DNA of 64,000 nt from Mycobacterium sp. Marseille-P9652 (GTDB lineage: Bacteria; Actinomycetota; Actinomycetes; Mycobacteriales; Mycobacteriaceae), in NCBI RefSeq assembly GCF_902652685.1, contig NZ_CACRUY010000001.1, forward strand, positions 1-64,000, in the 5' to 3' direction. Below, one piece after another: positions 1 to 10,643 of the stretch. The notes under the pieces were generated by a model, which was given only the letters and a program-made list of their open reading frames with translations, was not told the DNA's origin and searched no databases. The translations under genes were made by a program, and so were the position numbers. Numbering within the stretch: position 1 is the stretch's first letter; each line of letters starts with the position of its first letter.

Positions 1-843
1 GTGTTCGCGTTCGTCTTCGCCCCCGTGGGTGCGGTGCTGGGACACCTGGGGCTCGCCCAGATCCGCCGCACCGGCGAGCTCGGCCGCGACCGCGCCGTGG
101 TCGGGCTGGTGCTGTCCTACGCGCTGATCGCCTCGACCGTCGTCGCCCTGGGCGCCTGGGCCGTCGTCACCGCCGTTGCCCCGGCGCCCCACCGGACGGC
201 CGCGCCCGCCCCGACCGGCGCCGCGCCGCCCGCGGCTCCCGTCGTGGCGCCGGAGGCGGTCGGCACGCTGCTGCCCGGGCTCGACGCGCTGCGGAACATC
301 ACCGGCGACGCGAACCTCGAGGCGGGCCCCACGCGCGACCGTCCCGGCAGGACGGTCGACGACGGCGCCGTCGACCGCGCGGAGTGCTGGGGCAGCATCG
401 GCCCGGGACTCCCCGACGCCTATTCGGTCGACGCCATCGCGGGCTACCACGCGCAGAAATTCGGCGACACGCGCAGCATGTTCAAGTCGCTGGAGGTGCT
501 CCAGGTGGCCCTCGCGTTTCGCGATTCGCCAACGGCCCAGGCCCAATTGGCGAACGTGCTGTCCGGCTGGCGCCAGTGCGGCGGCAAGACCGTGAACGCG
601 ACCTTCACCGAGGGCGTGTCGCTGCCGTTCTCGTTGGGCGCCCCCGCCGACGCCGGCAACGGCATCACCACCCTGGACCTGGTGCCCAAGGGGATACAGG
701 TGCGCTGCGCCCGCGCGATCGCCGCCAAGGCCAACGTCATCATCGACCTGATGGTGGTTTCCAACGGCACGACCGACGGCGACGGCCCCCGCCAGGCGGC
801 CGTCGGCATCGCCAACTACGTGCTGGCCAAGATCCCCGGCTAG
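1..843 (+). CDS. DUF4190/PknH_C-like sensor membrane protein, 5'-truncated
   Basis: This is the 3' part of a membrane-anchored protein; the frame is open from the first base, so the true start is probably upstream of the window. The N-terminal ~60 residues contain GHLGLAQIRRTGELGR followed by a hydrophobic segment, typical of DUF4190 (two helices with a short loop). A Pro/Ala-rich linker (about residues 60-85) leads to an extracellular domain of about 190 residues that resembles the PknH_C sensor fold, with cysteines in ECWG, WRQCGG and QVRCAR. Family members are mycobacterial cell-envelope proteins with no known enzymatic role; ligand binding at the cell surface is inferred from PknH. The downstream aldo/keto reductase starts within about 10 bp, so the two may be co-transcribed. 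Confidence 0.6.
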   Translation: MFAFVFAPVGAVLGHLGLAQIRRTGELGRDRAVVGLVLSYALIASTVVALGAWAVVTAVAPAPHRTAAPAPTGAAPPAAPVVAPEAVGTLLPGLDALRNITGDANLEAGPTRDRPGRTVDDGAVDRAECWGSIGPGLPDAYSVDAIAGYHAQKFGDTRSMFKSLEVLQVALAFRDSPTAQAQLANVLSGWRQCGGKTVNATFTEGVSLPFSLGAPADAGNGITTLDLVPKGIQVRCARAIAAKANVIIDLMVVSNGTTDGDGPRQAAVGIANYVLAKIPG

Positions 844-853
844 GGTGGGCGGG

Positions 854-1822
854 GTGAAATACCTCGACGTCGACGGCGTGGGACGAGTCAGCCGAATCGG
901 CCTGGGCACCTGGCAGTTCGGCTCACGGGAATGGGGATACGGGGACCGGTACGCCTCCGGCGCCGCGCGGGACATCGTCCGGCGTGCGCTGGACTCGGGC
1001 GTGACCCTGTTCGACACGGCCGAGGTCTACGGACTGGGCAAGAGCGAGCGGATCCTCGGCGAGGCCCTCGGCGACCGGCGCGCCGACGTCGCCGTCGCCA
1101 GCAAGATCATGCCGGTCGTCCCGTTTCCCGCGGTGGTCAAGCAGCGCGAAGCGGCAAGCGCCAAGCGGCTCGGCATCGACAAGATCCCGCTCTATCAGAT
1201 CCACCAGTCCAACCCGGTGTTCCCCGACTCGGTGATCATGCCGGGCATGCGCGACCTGCTCGACGGCGGAAAGATCGGCGCGGCAGGCGTTTCCAACTAC
1301 TCGCTGGACCGCTGGCGCAAGGCCGACGCCGCCCTGGGGCGGCCGGTGGTCAGCAACCAGGTGCATTTTTCGCTGGCGCACGCGGGCGCGCTCGAACGCC
1401 TGGTGCCCTTCGCCGAGCGCGAGAACCGCATCGTGATCGCCTACAGCCCGCTCGCGCAGGGGCTGCTGGGCGGCAAGTACGGGCTCGACAACCGCCCGGG
1501 CGGGGTTCGGGCGGTGAACCCCCTGTTCGGCACCGAGAACCTGCGCCGCATCGAGCCGCTGCTGCAGACGCTGCGCGACGTCGCGTCGGAGGTGGGCGCG
1601 AAGCCGGCGCAGGTGGCGCTGGCCTGGCTGATCAGCCTGCCGGGGGTCGTCGCGATCCCGGGCGCGTCCAGCGTCGAGCAACTCGAGTTCAACGTCGCGG
1701 CCGCGGACATCGAGCTGCGCCCGGAGTCGCGCGACGCGCTGACCGCCGCCGCCCGCGCGTTCCGTCCCGTCTCGAGCGGGCGCTTCCTGACCGACCTCGT
1801 CCGGGAGAAGCTCGGCCGCTAG
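854..1822 (+). CDS. Aldo/keto reductase (Rv2298-like)
   Basis: This is a cytosolic NADPH-dependent oxidoreductase of the aldo/keto reductase superfamily, about 322 residues, which is normal for the family. The TIM-barrel signatures are visible: GLGTWQFGS near the N-terminus, FDTAEVYGLGKSERILGEAL carrying the catalytic Asp and Tyr, the Lys in ASKIMP, and the IHQ motif that replaces the usual catalytic His context. C-terminal PGASSVEQ forms the NADP phosphate-binding loop. I chose the GTG at 854 because the product then begins MKYLDVDG, as in M. tuberculosis Rv2298; an in-frame GTG at 845 would add three residues. The physiological substrate is unknown. Confidence 0.85.
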   Translation: MKYLDVDGVGRVSRIGLGTWQFGSREWGYGDRYASGAARDIVRRALDSGVTLFDTAEVYGLGKSERILGEALGDRRADVAVASKIMPVVPFPAVVKQREAASAKRLGIDKIPLYQIHQSNPVFPDSVIMPGMRDLLDGGKIGAAGVSNYSLDRWRKADAALGRPVVSNQVHFSLAHAGALERLVPFAERENRIVIAYSPLAQGLLGGKYGLDNRPGGVRAVNPLFGTENLRRIEPLLQTLRDVASEVGAKPAQVALAWLISLPGVVAIPGASSVEQLEFNVAAADIELRPESRDALTAAARAFRPVSSGRFLTDLVREKLGR

Positions 1823-1912
1823 TTCGATGGCCTGAGCGCGCCGAACGTCGAGTTCATGAGGCGAGAAGGCTGATTTCGCATCAACAAGTCGACGTTGGGC
1901 GGGGATTCAGTG

Positions 1913-2677
1913 TCACGCGAACGCCGGCGGACTCGCGGAGGCGCCCCTGGCGACGACGACAGGCATCGAGGTCGCCGCGTCGGTGCCCAGGATCGTGTGG
2001 ACGACGTTGACGAGGTCCTCGACCGGCATCAGCTTGCCCGGCATGCAGCCTCGTGACGACCACAGCGGGTGGGCGACCATGGCCAGCTCGCGATCCCAGT
2101 CGCCGCTCATCTCCGTCTGCGCCTCGCCCTCGCCGCCGGTGCACTCCCCCGCGATGAGGCAGGTGAAACCGATGCCGGGGTGCTCGGCGCGCCACGACTC
2201 CACCAGCCGGTCGAGGGCCGCCTTGCTCACCCCGTACGCCCCAAGTCCCGGCCAGGGCGGCCCGAAACTGCCTGCGGGAGAGGACAAATAGACCGCCTTG
2301 CCCGCGGAGGCCGTCAGGTGGGGCACCACCGCCGCCGTCGCCAGCGCCGCGCCGATGACGTTGGTGTCGAAGACGCGCCGCCAGGTGTCGGCGTCGGTGT
2401 CGGCGAGCGGGGCGAGCGGACTGATGCCCGGGGTGTAGACGAAGTTGTCGATCCCCCCGAGTTCGGCCGCGGCCCGGCCGATTGCCGACCGGCACGACGC
2501 CTCGTCGGTCACGTCGCATTCGATGGCGACGGCGTCCGGGCCGGCGTCCCTGGCGGCCGCCTCGATGCGCTCTCGGCGCCGGGCCAGCAGCGCGACCCGA
2601 TCACCGCGCCGGGCGAGGCCGACACCGATGCAGCGACCGAGCCCGCTCGAGGCGCCCACCACCACTGTCCTTGACAT
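1913..2677 (-). CDS. Short-chain dehydrogenase/reductase
   Basis: This is a classical SDR of 254 residues, presumably an NAD(P)(H)-dependent oxidoreductase of unknown substrate. The cofactor motif GASSGLG lies at about residues 8-14, ARRRER after the second strand suggests NADP preference, and the catalytic Ser (YLSSPAGS) and YxxxK (AYGVSKAA) are intact. The usual NNAG motif is altered to VYTPGIS. A good ribosome site (AGGAGAGGG) precedes the ATG. The gene converges with the aldo/keto reductase across 90 bp in which I see nothing beyond a weak dyad. Confidence 0.85.
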   Translation of the reverse strand: MSRTVVVGASSGLGRCIGVGLARRGDRVALLARRRERIEAAARDAGPDAVAIECDVTDEASCRSAIGRAAAELGGIDNFVYTPGISPLAPLADTDADTWRRVFDTNVIGAALATAAVVPHLTASAGKAVYLSSPAGSFGPPWPGLGAYGVSKAALDRLVESWRAEHPGIGFTCLIAGECTGGEGEAQTEMSGDWDRELAMVAHPLWSSRGCMPGKLMPVEDLVNVVHTILGTDAATSMPVVVARGASASPPAFA

Positions 2678-2752
2678 ATTCGCCCTCTCCTGTAACGAGC
2701 CGCCGTCGCGGAGAAACCTACCGCACCGGTCGCGGCGTGACGGCCGAGCCGC

Positions 2753-4507
2753 TCAGTTCAGGACGACGGTGTTCCGCTTTTCGAACTTGGCGCGGTACAT
2801 GGCCGCGTCGGCGCGGGCGATGACAGTGTCGACGGAGTCGCCGGGAACGGCGAGCGTGGCGCCGATGCTCAGAGTGGTGGTGATCGTCCTGTCGGCCACC
2901 TCGATGGGTTCGGCCGCGCGACCGCGAATCTTCTGCGCTATCCGGCCGAGCTCGTCGTCGGTCTGGACGCCGGGCAGTAGGACGAGGATCTCGTCGCCTC
3001 CAGTCCTGCCTACGGTGTCGCCCCGGCGAACGCTTCCCCGGATGCGTGCCGCCAGGGTGGCGAGCACGCGGTCGCCGACGCCGTGTCCCCAGGTGTCGTT
3101 GATCTGTTTGAAATGGTCGATGTCGCAGAACAAGACGCCCACGGACGCGCCATCGCTGCGCGGATGCTCGAGCGCGGCGGCGAGCCGGCTCAAGGCTTCG
3201 GCCCGGTTGGCCAGGCCGGTGAGGGGGTCGAAGCGCGCCAGCCGTTGGAGTCGCTGCTCCGCCTCCACCTGCTCGTCGATGATGCGCAGCGCCGCGATCA
3301 CGCCGTCGGTGTCGCCTTCGGCGCCGACGTACGGTTTCCCGTGACCCTCGACCCAGTGGTATTCACCGTCGGCCGAGCGAACCCGAAAACGCTCCAACAG
3401 CCGCTCGCCGGCCGCGACCCTGCCCATCGCGGAGATCACCGTCTCCCGATCCCGCGGATGGATGTGGCGTTCGAAGTCCGGACCGGTCCAGCTCTCCGGC
3501 GGCCAGCCCAGGGCGGCGTGGATCGACGGAGAGACCCACGCAATCTCGCCGTCGCGGAAATGCACGACGACGTCCACCGCATTGTCGGCGAGGATGCGGT
3601 AGCGCCGCTCGGCCTCGGCGCGCTCCGCGCTGATCAGCTCCCGTTCGATCAGCAGGCGCTGCTCGTTCTGGATGAACAGGAACGTAATCGCCCCGACGAC
3701 GAGGGTGCCCAGCAGAATCGAGAAGGTCCACTCCGCGTGTTCGCCTACCCCCAACCCCAGGAAGACTTGCCGCGACACCGCGACGACAATCGGTAGCGCC
3801 GCGAGCAGGCCCGTCAACCGCAACAGCGACTTCCGGTCGGGCCGGCCGAGCAGCCAGGCGACCGGAAACCGGTCGGGGCGTGCCAGCCAAATCGCCGCGG
3901 CCACCAGCAACAGAGCCACGGCGGTCGACAGCGCCTGGCCGGTCGACGACGACGAGCCCACCACCGCCAGGGCGTCGAACACGTAGGCCCCGACCGTCAC
4001 AAACGGGATGGCCCCGCCGGCCGCCACCAACAGGGGCCGGACGATGCGTGTCCCCCGGTCCACTCGAATGAGAGCGGCCGCCGCCGACAAGAACAGGCAC
4101 GAAACGCCGGTCTGCGGGCTCGGCCGCCCCGGCCACGTCCATTGCGACGCGCGGACCGCGTCGCCGAACCACACCTGGTCCAGGCCGGACGACGGCCTGC
4201 CCCTGGCGTACTCGACGAGGGTGATCACGGCGAGGGCGCCGATCATCAGGGCCAGAACCCGCCCGGCCCACACCCGCCCCGGCGAGGGGCTCCCCGACTG
4301 GAGCGCGATCGCCGCACCCAGCCCGACCAGCCACACCGAGGTCCACGGCATCATCTGCGGCCAGGCCGTATAGAAGCGGGTCAGCGAATCGACACCGGCA
4401 GCCCAGCCCACCCAGGTCAAAGCGGCGAGGGCGGAAACGGCCAGCAAAGCGATCCGCCTGGACCAGGCCACGTCGTTCAGACACGCGTCGGGGCTTCGAC
4501 CGGGCAT
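2753..4507 (-). CDS. Membrane PAS-GGDEF diguanylate cyclase (GGDEI variant)
   Basis: This is a predicted c-di-GMP-synthesising membrane protein of 584 residues. About eight hydrophobic segments fill residues 15-290. A PAS domain (starting RYRILADNAVDVVVHF) covers about residues 300-410, and a GGDEF domain fills the C-terminus with the metal-binding FCDIDHFKQIND motif. The active-site signature is GGDEI (residues 503-507) instead of GGDEF or GGEEF; the Asp and Glu are kept and only the last hydrophobic position changes, so activity is plausible. I start at ATG 4507 because it follows GGGAAGGAAGG; an upstream in-frame ATG at 4591 lacks such a site and adds non-membrane sequence. The gene faces away from the SDR and has no obvious operon partner. 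Confidence 0.8.
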   Translation of the reverse strand: MPGRSPDACLNDVAWSRRIALLAVSALAALTWVGWAAGVDSLTRFYTAWPQMMPWTSVWLVGLGAAIALQSGSPSPGRVWAGRVLALMIGALAVITLVEYARGRPSSGLDQVWFGDAVRASQWTWPGRPSPQTGVSCLFLSAAAALIRVDRGTRIVRPLLVAAGGAIPFVTVGAYVFDALAVVGSSSSTGQALSTAVALLLVAAAIWLARPDRFPVAWLLGRPDRKSLLRLTGLLAALPIVVAVSRQVFLGLGVGEHAEWTFSILLGTLVVGAITFLFIQNEQRLLIERELISAERAEAERRYRILADNAVDVVVHFRDGEIAWVSPSIHAALGWPPESWTGPDFERHIHPRDRETVISAMGRVAAGERLLERFRVRSADGEYHWVEGHGKPYVGAEGDTDGVIAALRIIDEQVEAEQRLQRLARFDPLTGLANRAEALSRLAAALEHPRSDGASVGVLFCDIDHFKQINDTWGHGVGDRVLATLAARIRGSVRRGDTVGRTGGDEILVLLPGVQTDDELGRIAQKIRGRAAEPIEVADRTITTTLSIGATLAVPGDSVDTVIARADAAMYRAKFEKRNTVVLN

Positions 4508-4622
4508 CGGCTGCCCCTTCCTTCCCCCGCCGCAAGCACCCGACAGTGTGCACGCATCGACACCCGATGCCCGAGGGCACAAGGTAATCAATACAGGGGC
4601 GGAAAGTCACCGATCCCACGTC

Positions 4623-4640
4623 CGCCGGCGACGGCCGGCG
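4623..4640 (-). terminator. Hairpin downstream of the glycogen debranching gene
   Basis: A perfect 6-bp inverted repeat, CGCCGG and CCGGCG around a 6-nt loop, lies 14 bp past the stop codon of the leftward debranching enzyme gene. There is no U-tract, as is common for mycobacterial terminators. The remaining 4508-4622 stretch shows nothing else clear. Confidence 0.4.
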
Positions 4641-4654
4641 TCATGTGGAGCGGA

Positions 4655-6805
<2,151 letters not shown>

Positions 6806-6815
6806 GGCGCAGTCA

Positions 6816-6842
6816 ATACCCGGCCCGCGCGGCGGTCAAACC
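6816..6842 (-). promoter_or_regulatory. SigF-type promoter of the debranching enzyme gene
   Basis: On the minus strand the sequence reads GGTTT, 16 bp, GGGTAT, matching the mycobacterial SigF consensus. The -10 ends 10 bp before the ATG. A 9-bp inverted repeat (CGCGCGGCG, 6826-6834, with CGCCGCGCG, 6852-6860) overlaps the spacer and -35 region; it could terminate the upstream alcohol dehydrogenase transcript or modulate the promoter. Confidence 0.65.
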
Positions 6843-6908
6843 GGCGGGTCGCGCCGCGCGCAGCCGGCCGTCTCCAGGATGCGGAAACCCGCTGCGCCAC
6901 TTATACTT

Positions 6909-8090
6909 TTATGGCCTCAGCATGACCTTGACGGCCCCGTCCTGCTTCTTCTGAAAGATGTCGTAGCCGTGCGGCGCCTGGTCCAGCGGGAGCACATGCG
7001 TGGCGAAGGTGTCGACTCCCAGCGGGTCGTCGTCGGTGAGCAGCGGCATGATGTCGTCGACCCACCTCTTGACGTTGGCCTGTCCCATGCGCAACGTCAC
7101 CTGCTTGTCGAACAGCGTGAGCATCGGCAGCGGGTCGGCCATGCCCCCGTACACGCCGATCAGCGAGATCGTTCCGCCGCGCCGCACGATGTCGATGGCG
7201 GAGTACAGCGCGCTCAGCCGGTCGACGCCGGCGTTCTGCATCACCCGCTTGGCGACGAAGTCCGGCAGCAATCCCGTGGCCTGCTGCAGCACCTGGGCGG
7301 CCGGGGACCCGTGGGCCTCCATGCCGACCGCGTCGATCACCGAGTCGGCGCCGCGGCCGTCGGTGAGGTCGCGGATCGCCTCCCCGAGCGAGGAGTCCAG
7401 GTGCGCCAGGTCGACGGTATGGATGCCGCGCTGGGCGGCGCGGGCCAGGCGCTCCGGCACCAGGTCGACGGCGATCACCCGGTATCCGAGGTGATCGGCG
7501 ATGCGTGCGGCCATGTCCCCGATGGGGCCCAGGCCGAGCACCGCCACGGTGCCCCCGTCGGGAATGTCGGCGTACGCGACCGCCTGCCAGGCGGTGGGCA
7601 GCACGTCGGACAGGTAGACGAATCGCGAATCAGGCGGTCCCGCAGGGACTTTGATGTGCGTGAACTGGGCCTGAGGGACGCGCAGCAGCTCGGCCTGGCC
7701 ACCGGGGACCTCGCCGTAGAGCTCGGAATAGCCGAAGAGCGCCGCGCCCATGCCCTGGTCGCGCACCTGGGTCGTCTCGCACTGCGTGTAGAGCTTCTGG
7801 TCGCACATCCAGCAGTGGCCGCAGGAGATCTGGAAGGGGATCACGACGCGATCCCCGACGCGCAGGTCGCCGGTCTCGCCACCGACCTCGCGGACGACGC
7901 CCATCGGTTCGTGCCCCAGCACGTCGCCCGGCTTCATGAAGGCGCCGAGGATTTCGTAGAGGTGCAGGTCGGATCCGCAGATGTTGGTCGACGTGACCTC
8001 GATGATCGCGTCGGTGGGTTGTTCGATCCGGGGATCGGGCACCGACTCCACGCGTACGTCGCGCTTGCCGTGCCAGGTGACGGCCTTCAT
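6909..8090 (-). CDS. Zinc-dependent alcohol dehydrogenase (formaldehyde-dehydrogenase-like)
   Basis: This is a medium-chain dehydrogenase/reductase of 393 residues in the glutathione-independent formaldehyde dehydrogenase-like group. The catalytic zinc ligands are in NICGSDLH and LGHEPMG, the structural zinc site is CGHCWMCDQKLYTQC, and the Rossmann motif is VLGLGPIGDMA. The long insert near residues 250-290 is typical of this subgroup. Substrate is unassigned. ATG 8090 is chosen because a SigF-type promoter lies just upstream (8101-8126); an in-frame TTG at 8123 would place that promoter inside the coding region. With a leader of only a few bases, translation is probably leaderless. Confidence 0.88.
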   Translation of the reverse strand: MKAVTWHGKRDVRVESVPDPRIEQPTDAIIEVTSTNICGSDLHLYEILGAFMKPGDVLGHEPMGVVREVGGETGDLRVGDRVVIPFQISCGHCWMCDQKLYTQCETTQVRDQGMGAALFGYSELYGEVPGGQAELLRVPQAQFTHIKVPAGPPDSRFVYLSDVLPTAWQAVAYADIPDGGTVAVLGLGPIGDMAARIADHLGYRVIAVDLVPERLARAAQRGIHTVDLAHLDSSLGEAIRDLTDGRGADSVIDAVGMEAHGSPAAQVLQQATGLLPDFVAKRVMQNAGVDRLSALYSAIDIVRRGGTISLIGVYGGMADPLPMLTLFDKQVTLRMGQANVKRWVDDIMPLLTDDDPLGVDTFATHVLPLDQAPHGYDIFQKKQDGAVKVMLRP

Positions 8091-8100
8091 GGTCGATTCG

Positions 8101-8126
8101 ATACCCGGGTTCGCGACTTTCAAACC
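8101..8126 (-). promoter_or_regulatory. SigF-type promoter of the alcohol dehydrogenase gene
   Basis: On the minus strand the sequence reads GGTTT, 15 bp, GGGTAT, a full SigF consensus, with the -10 ending 10 bp before the ATG. Spacing and leader are nearly the same as at the debranching enzyme gene, so the two genes look like members of one SigF regulon. Confidence 0.65.
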
Positions 8127-8189
8127 CGTGCCGCGCGTCGGCTCGAATCGGCAAGTCCGGCAGGGCGTTTCGGGAAGCGGCCCGGCCCG

Positions 8190-8897
8190 TCAGTCGCGCC
8201 GGCGCTTCAGCGGGTGTTCGCTTTCGATCAGGGCCTGGGCGATGTCGACCACCTTCTTGTTCGACTGCTGCGACAGGCGGGTGAGGAGGTCGAACGCTTC
8301 GACGGCGTCCAGGTCGAAGCGTTCCATGATCACTCCCTTGGCCTGGCCGATGGTGTCGCGGGACGCCAGCGCGCTGCGGAACTGGTCCTGGCGGCGCATC
8401 ACCGACCACGCCAGCGCGGTGTGGGCGGCGAACACGCCGCCCAGATGGATCGAGTCGTCGCCGAACGCGCGCGGCTGCTCGGCATAGAAGTTGAGCGCCG
8501 CCATGGCGTGGCCGTCGACGAACAGCTCGTAGGACAGTATCGAGCGGATCGGGGTCCGCTCGAGCGCGAATTGTCGGTAGCGCGGCCAGCGCCGGTCGGC
8601 GTCCAGGTCGTCGATGTGCATGACGCAGTGCCGCCAGGCCGACTCCAGGCACGGCCCTTCCCCACAGTCGTTCTGGATGGTGTCCAACAGTTTCGGATAG
8701 CGATGCGTCGCGGCGACGTTGACGACGGCGCGGCCCCTCTCCGCGAGCGTGATTCCCGCGTACTGGGAGCCGGCCACATTGCGGACGCCGGCGTCCATGA
8801 GGGTGTGCAATGCGGGTTCGGTCGCGGTCTCCTCGCGCTCCAGGCCGGCGACCAGTTCCGCGAGCTGAGAGACGACGGACGTGTAGTCGGTATGCAC
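8190..8897 (-). CDS. GAF-ANTAR domain RNA-binding regulator
   Basis: This 235-residue protein combines an N-terminal GAF sensor domain (about residues 10-165, including GEGPCLESAW) with a C-terminal ANTAR domain (about 170-230, with RDTIGQAKGVIMERF and the AFDLLTRLSQQSN helix). ANTAR proteins act as antiterminators by binding paired hexaloop RNA hairpins. The GAF ligand is not predictable. I prefer the GTG at 8897 because GGGGGTGGGG precedes it; an ATG at 8924 would add nine residues without support. A second ANTAR protein (PAS-ANTAR) is 4 kb away. Confidence 0.82.
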   Translation of the reverse strand: MHTDYTSVVSQLAELVAGLEREETATEPALHTLMDAGVRNVAGSQYAGITLAERGRAVVNVAATHRYPKLLDTIQNDCGEGPCLESAWRHCVMHIDDLDADRRWPRYRQFALERTPIRSILSYELFVDGHAMAALNFYAEQPRAFGDDSIHLGGVFAAHTALAWSVMRRQDQFRSALASRDTIGQAKGVIMERFDLDAVEAFDLLTRLSQQSNKKVVDIAQALIESEHPLKRRRD

Positions 8898-9225
8898 GGC
8901 CCCACCCCCTGTTCTCGAGAGCATTCCGTTTCCAACGTACGCGAAATTCGGGTCCCACCCCGTCTATCAAGTCTTGTCCTCACGGCGAAGTTGTCTACGC
9001 AGAAAACGAAATCGGCAGTCCACTCAACGAACATCATCGGCGAAATTCGTTGTGCCGCCGAACCGGGCAGGCCCGACGGGGATGCGGGGACGCGTAAGGC
9101 GATCGAATCCCAGTCGGTCGCCGTGATCTGGAAAGCTCTCGCGTGCAAGGGTTTTGGCTTCTTCTGCGGTGATGCTGCGGCCGCCTCGGCCACCCCGCCG
9201 CTCGATCGGCCCTACACTCGGCTTG
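8898..9225. other. Intergenic region with a divergent promoter zone
   Basis: This 328-bp gap lies between the leftward GAF-ANTAR gene and the rightward flavoprotein gene. I see no gene in it. It contains two copies of GCGAAATTCG (8941-8950 and 9040-9049) 99 bp apart and a locally AT-richer stretch around 8990-9050, which fits a divergent promoter region, but no consensus -35/-10 or DosR box is clear. Confidence 0.5.
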
Positions 9226-10536
9226 GTGACCTCGATTGTGATCGTCGGCAGTGGCTTCACCGGATTCACCTGCGCCCGCCGGCTGGCGAAGATCCTGCGC
9301 CGGCGCCGCGAACCCGTCGACATCACGATCATCTCCCCGGTCGACTACATGCTCTACACGCCGTTGCTGCCCGACGTCGCCGGCGGGATCGTCGACGCCC
9401 GCTTCGTCGCCGTCCCGTTGGCGAACGCGCTCAAGGGCGTGCACGCCGTGCGCGGTCGCGTGGACGGCGTGGACTTCGCCCGGCGCACGCTGACGTACTG
9501 CGACCCGGAGGAGCGCAGCCACACCCGGACGTGGGACCGGCTGGTGCTCACCCCCGGATCGGTCACCCGGCTGTTCGACGTGCCGGGGCTCGCGACGTGC
9601 GCGCGGGGCCTGAAGACGACGGCGGAGGCGCTCTATCTGCGCGACCACTTCATCGAGCAGTTGGAACTTGCCGCCATCGAGGAGGACCCGGGGGTCGCGG
9701 CGGCCCGGCGCACCGTCGTCGTGGTGGGCGCGTCGTATTCGGGTACGGAATTGGTGGCGCAGCTGCGCGCCCTGGCCGACGCGGCGGCCAAGCAGATGAG
9801 TTTCGACCCCTCCGACGTCCGCTTCCTGCTGCTCGACCTGGCCGAGCAGGTGATGCCCGAGGTCGGCAAGAAGCTCGGCGACGCCGCGCAGAAGGTGCTC
9901 CGGCGGCGCGGCATCGACGTGCGGCTCGGCGTGACCCTCAAGGAGGCACACGCGGATCACGTTGTGCTGAGCGACGATTCGCGTGTCGACACCCACACGG
10001 TCGCATGGGTGACCGGGGTGACCGGCGCGCCGCTGATCCAGGACCTGGGTTTGCCGACCGAGCGCGGCCGGCTCAAGGTTGGGGCCGACCTGCAGGTGCC
10101 GGATCAGGCGGGGGTGTTCGCCGCCTGCGGGGCGGCCGCGGTCCCCGACCTGACCGAGCCCGGAAAGATCACGCCGCCGACGGCCCAACACGCGACCCGG
10201 CAGGCCAAGGTGCTGGCCAACAACGTCGCCGCCAGCCTCGGGCACGGCACGCCCAAGCAGTACAAGCACCGCAACCTGGGCCTGGTCGTCGACCTGGGAC
10301 CGTGGCATGCGGTCGCCAACCCGATGGGTATGCATCTGTCCGGGCTGCCGGCCAAGTTCGTGACCCGGTCCTACCATCTGTATGCGGTGCCACGGGCGGT
10401 CAACCGGTGGGCGCTGTCGTTGGCCTACCTCACCGACCTGTTGTTCGAGCGTTCGGTGGTCTCCATCGGGTTGGCCTCCGAGGCGGACGCGCAATTCGCG
10501 GCCAGCGAGGGCATCCCGATGCCGAAGACGGGCTGA
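9226..10536 (+). CDS. Type II NADH dehydrogenase-like FAD oxidoreductase
   Basis: This is a two-dinucleotide-binding-domain flavoprotein of 436 residues, related to type II NADH:quinone dehydrogenases and to M. tuberculosis Rv1812c. The FAD motif is VGSGFTGFTCARRL at the N-terminus, the NADH motif is VVVGASYSGTELV near residue 165, and the second FAD contact is GVFAACGAAAV near residue 290. The C-terminal ~100 residues end in amphipathic helices that could attach the enzyme to the membrane face. It would oxidise NADH with quinone as acceptor, without proton pumping; the true acceptor is unproven. The GTG at 9226 is chosen because it puts the FAD motif right at the N-terminus as in the family. 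Confidence 0.82.
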   Translation: MTSIVIVGSGFTGFTCARRLAKILRRRREPVDITIISPVDYMLYTPLLPDVAGGIVDARFVAVPLANALKGVHAVRGRVDGVDFARRTLTYCDPEERSHTRTWDRLVLTPGSVTRLFDVPGLATCARGLKTTAEALYLRDHFIEQLELAAIEEDPGVAAARRTVVVVGASYSGTELVAQLRALADAAAKQMSFDPSDVRFLLLDLAEQVMPEVGKKLGDAAQKVLRRRGIDVRLGVTLKEAHADHVVLSDDSRVDTHTVAWVTGVTGAPLIQDLGLPTERGRLKVGADLQVPDQAGVFAACGAAAVPDLTEPGKITPPTAQHATRQAKVLANNVAASLGHGTPKQYKHRNLGLVVDLGPWHAVANPMGMHLSGLPAKFVTRSYHLYAVPRAVNRWALSLAYLTDLLFERSVVSIGLASEADAQFAASEGIPMPKTG

Positions 10537-10551
10537 GCGACCGCTGTCACA

Positions 10552-10567
10552 TCGCGGCGGGCCGCGA
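10552..10567 (+). terminator. Hairpin between convergent genes
   Basis: TCGCGG and CCGCGA form a perfect 6-bp stem with a 4-nt loop, 15 bp after the flavoprotein stop codon and in the gap before the convergent DUF1360 gene. There is no U-tract. Confidence 0.4.
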
Positions 10568-10643
10568 GACGTAAATGACTGCGTCCGATTGCGGCTTGGG
10601 CTCAAGGGGTTAGGTGTCGCGGCGTACACGTCACCGAGAAAGG

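Noticed and set aside
8091-8123. TTG 8123 as the alcohol dehydrogenase start.
   Set aside because: The consensus SigF promoter lies inside this segment, and the added residues have no family support.
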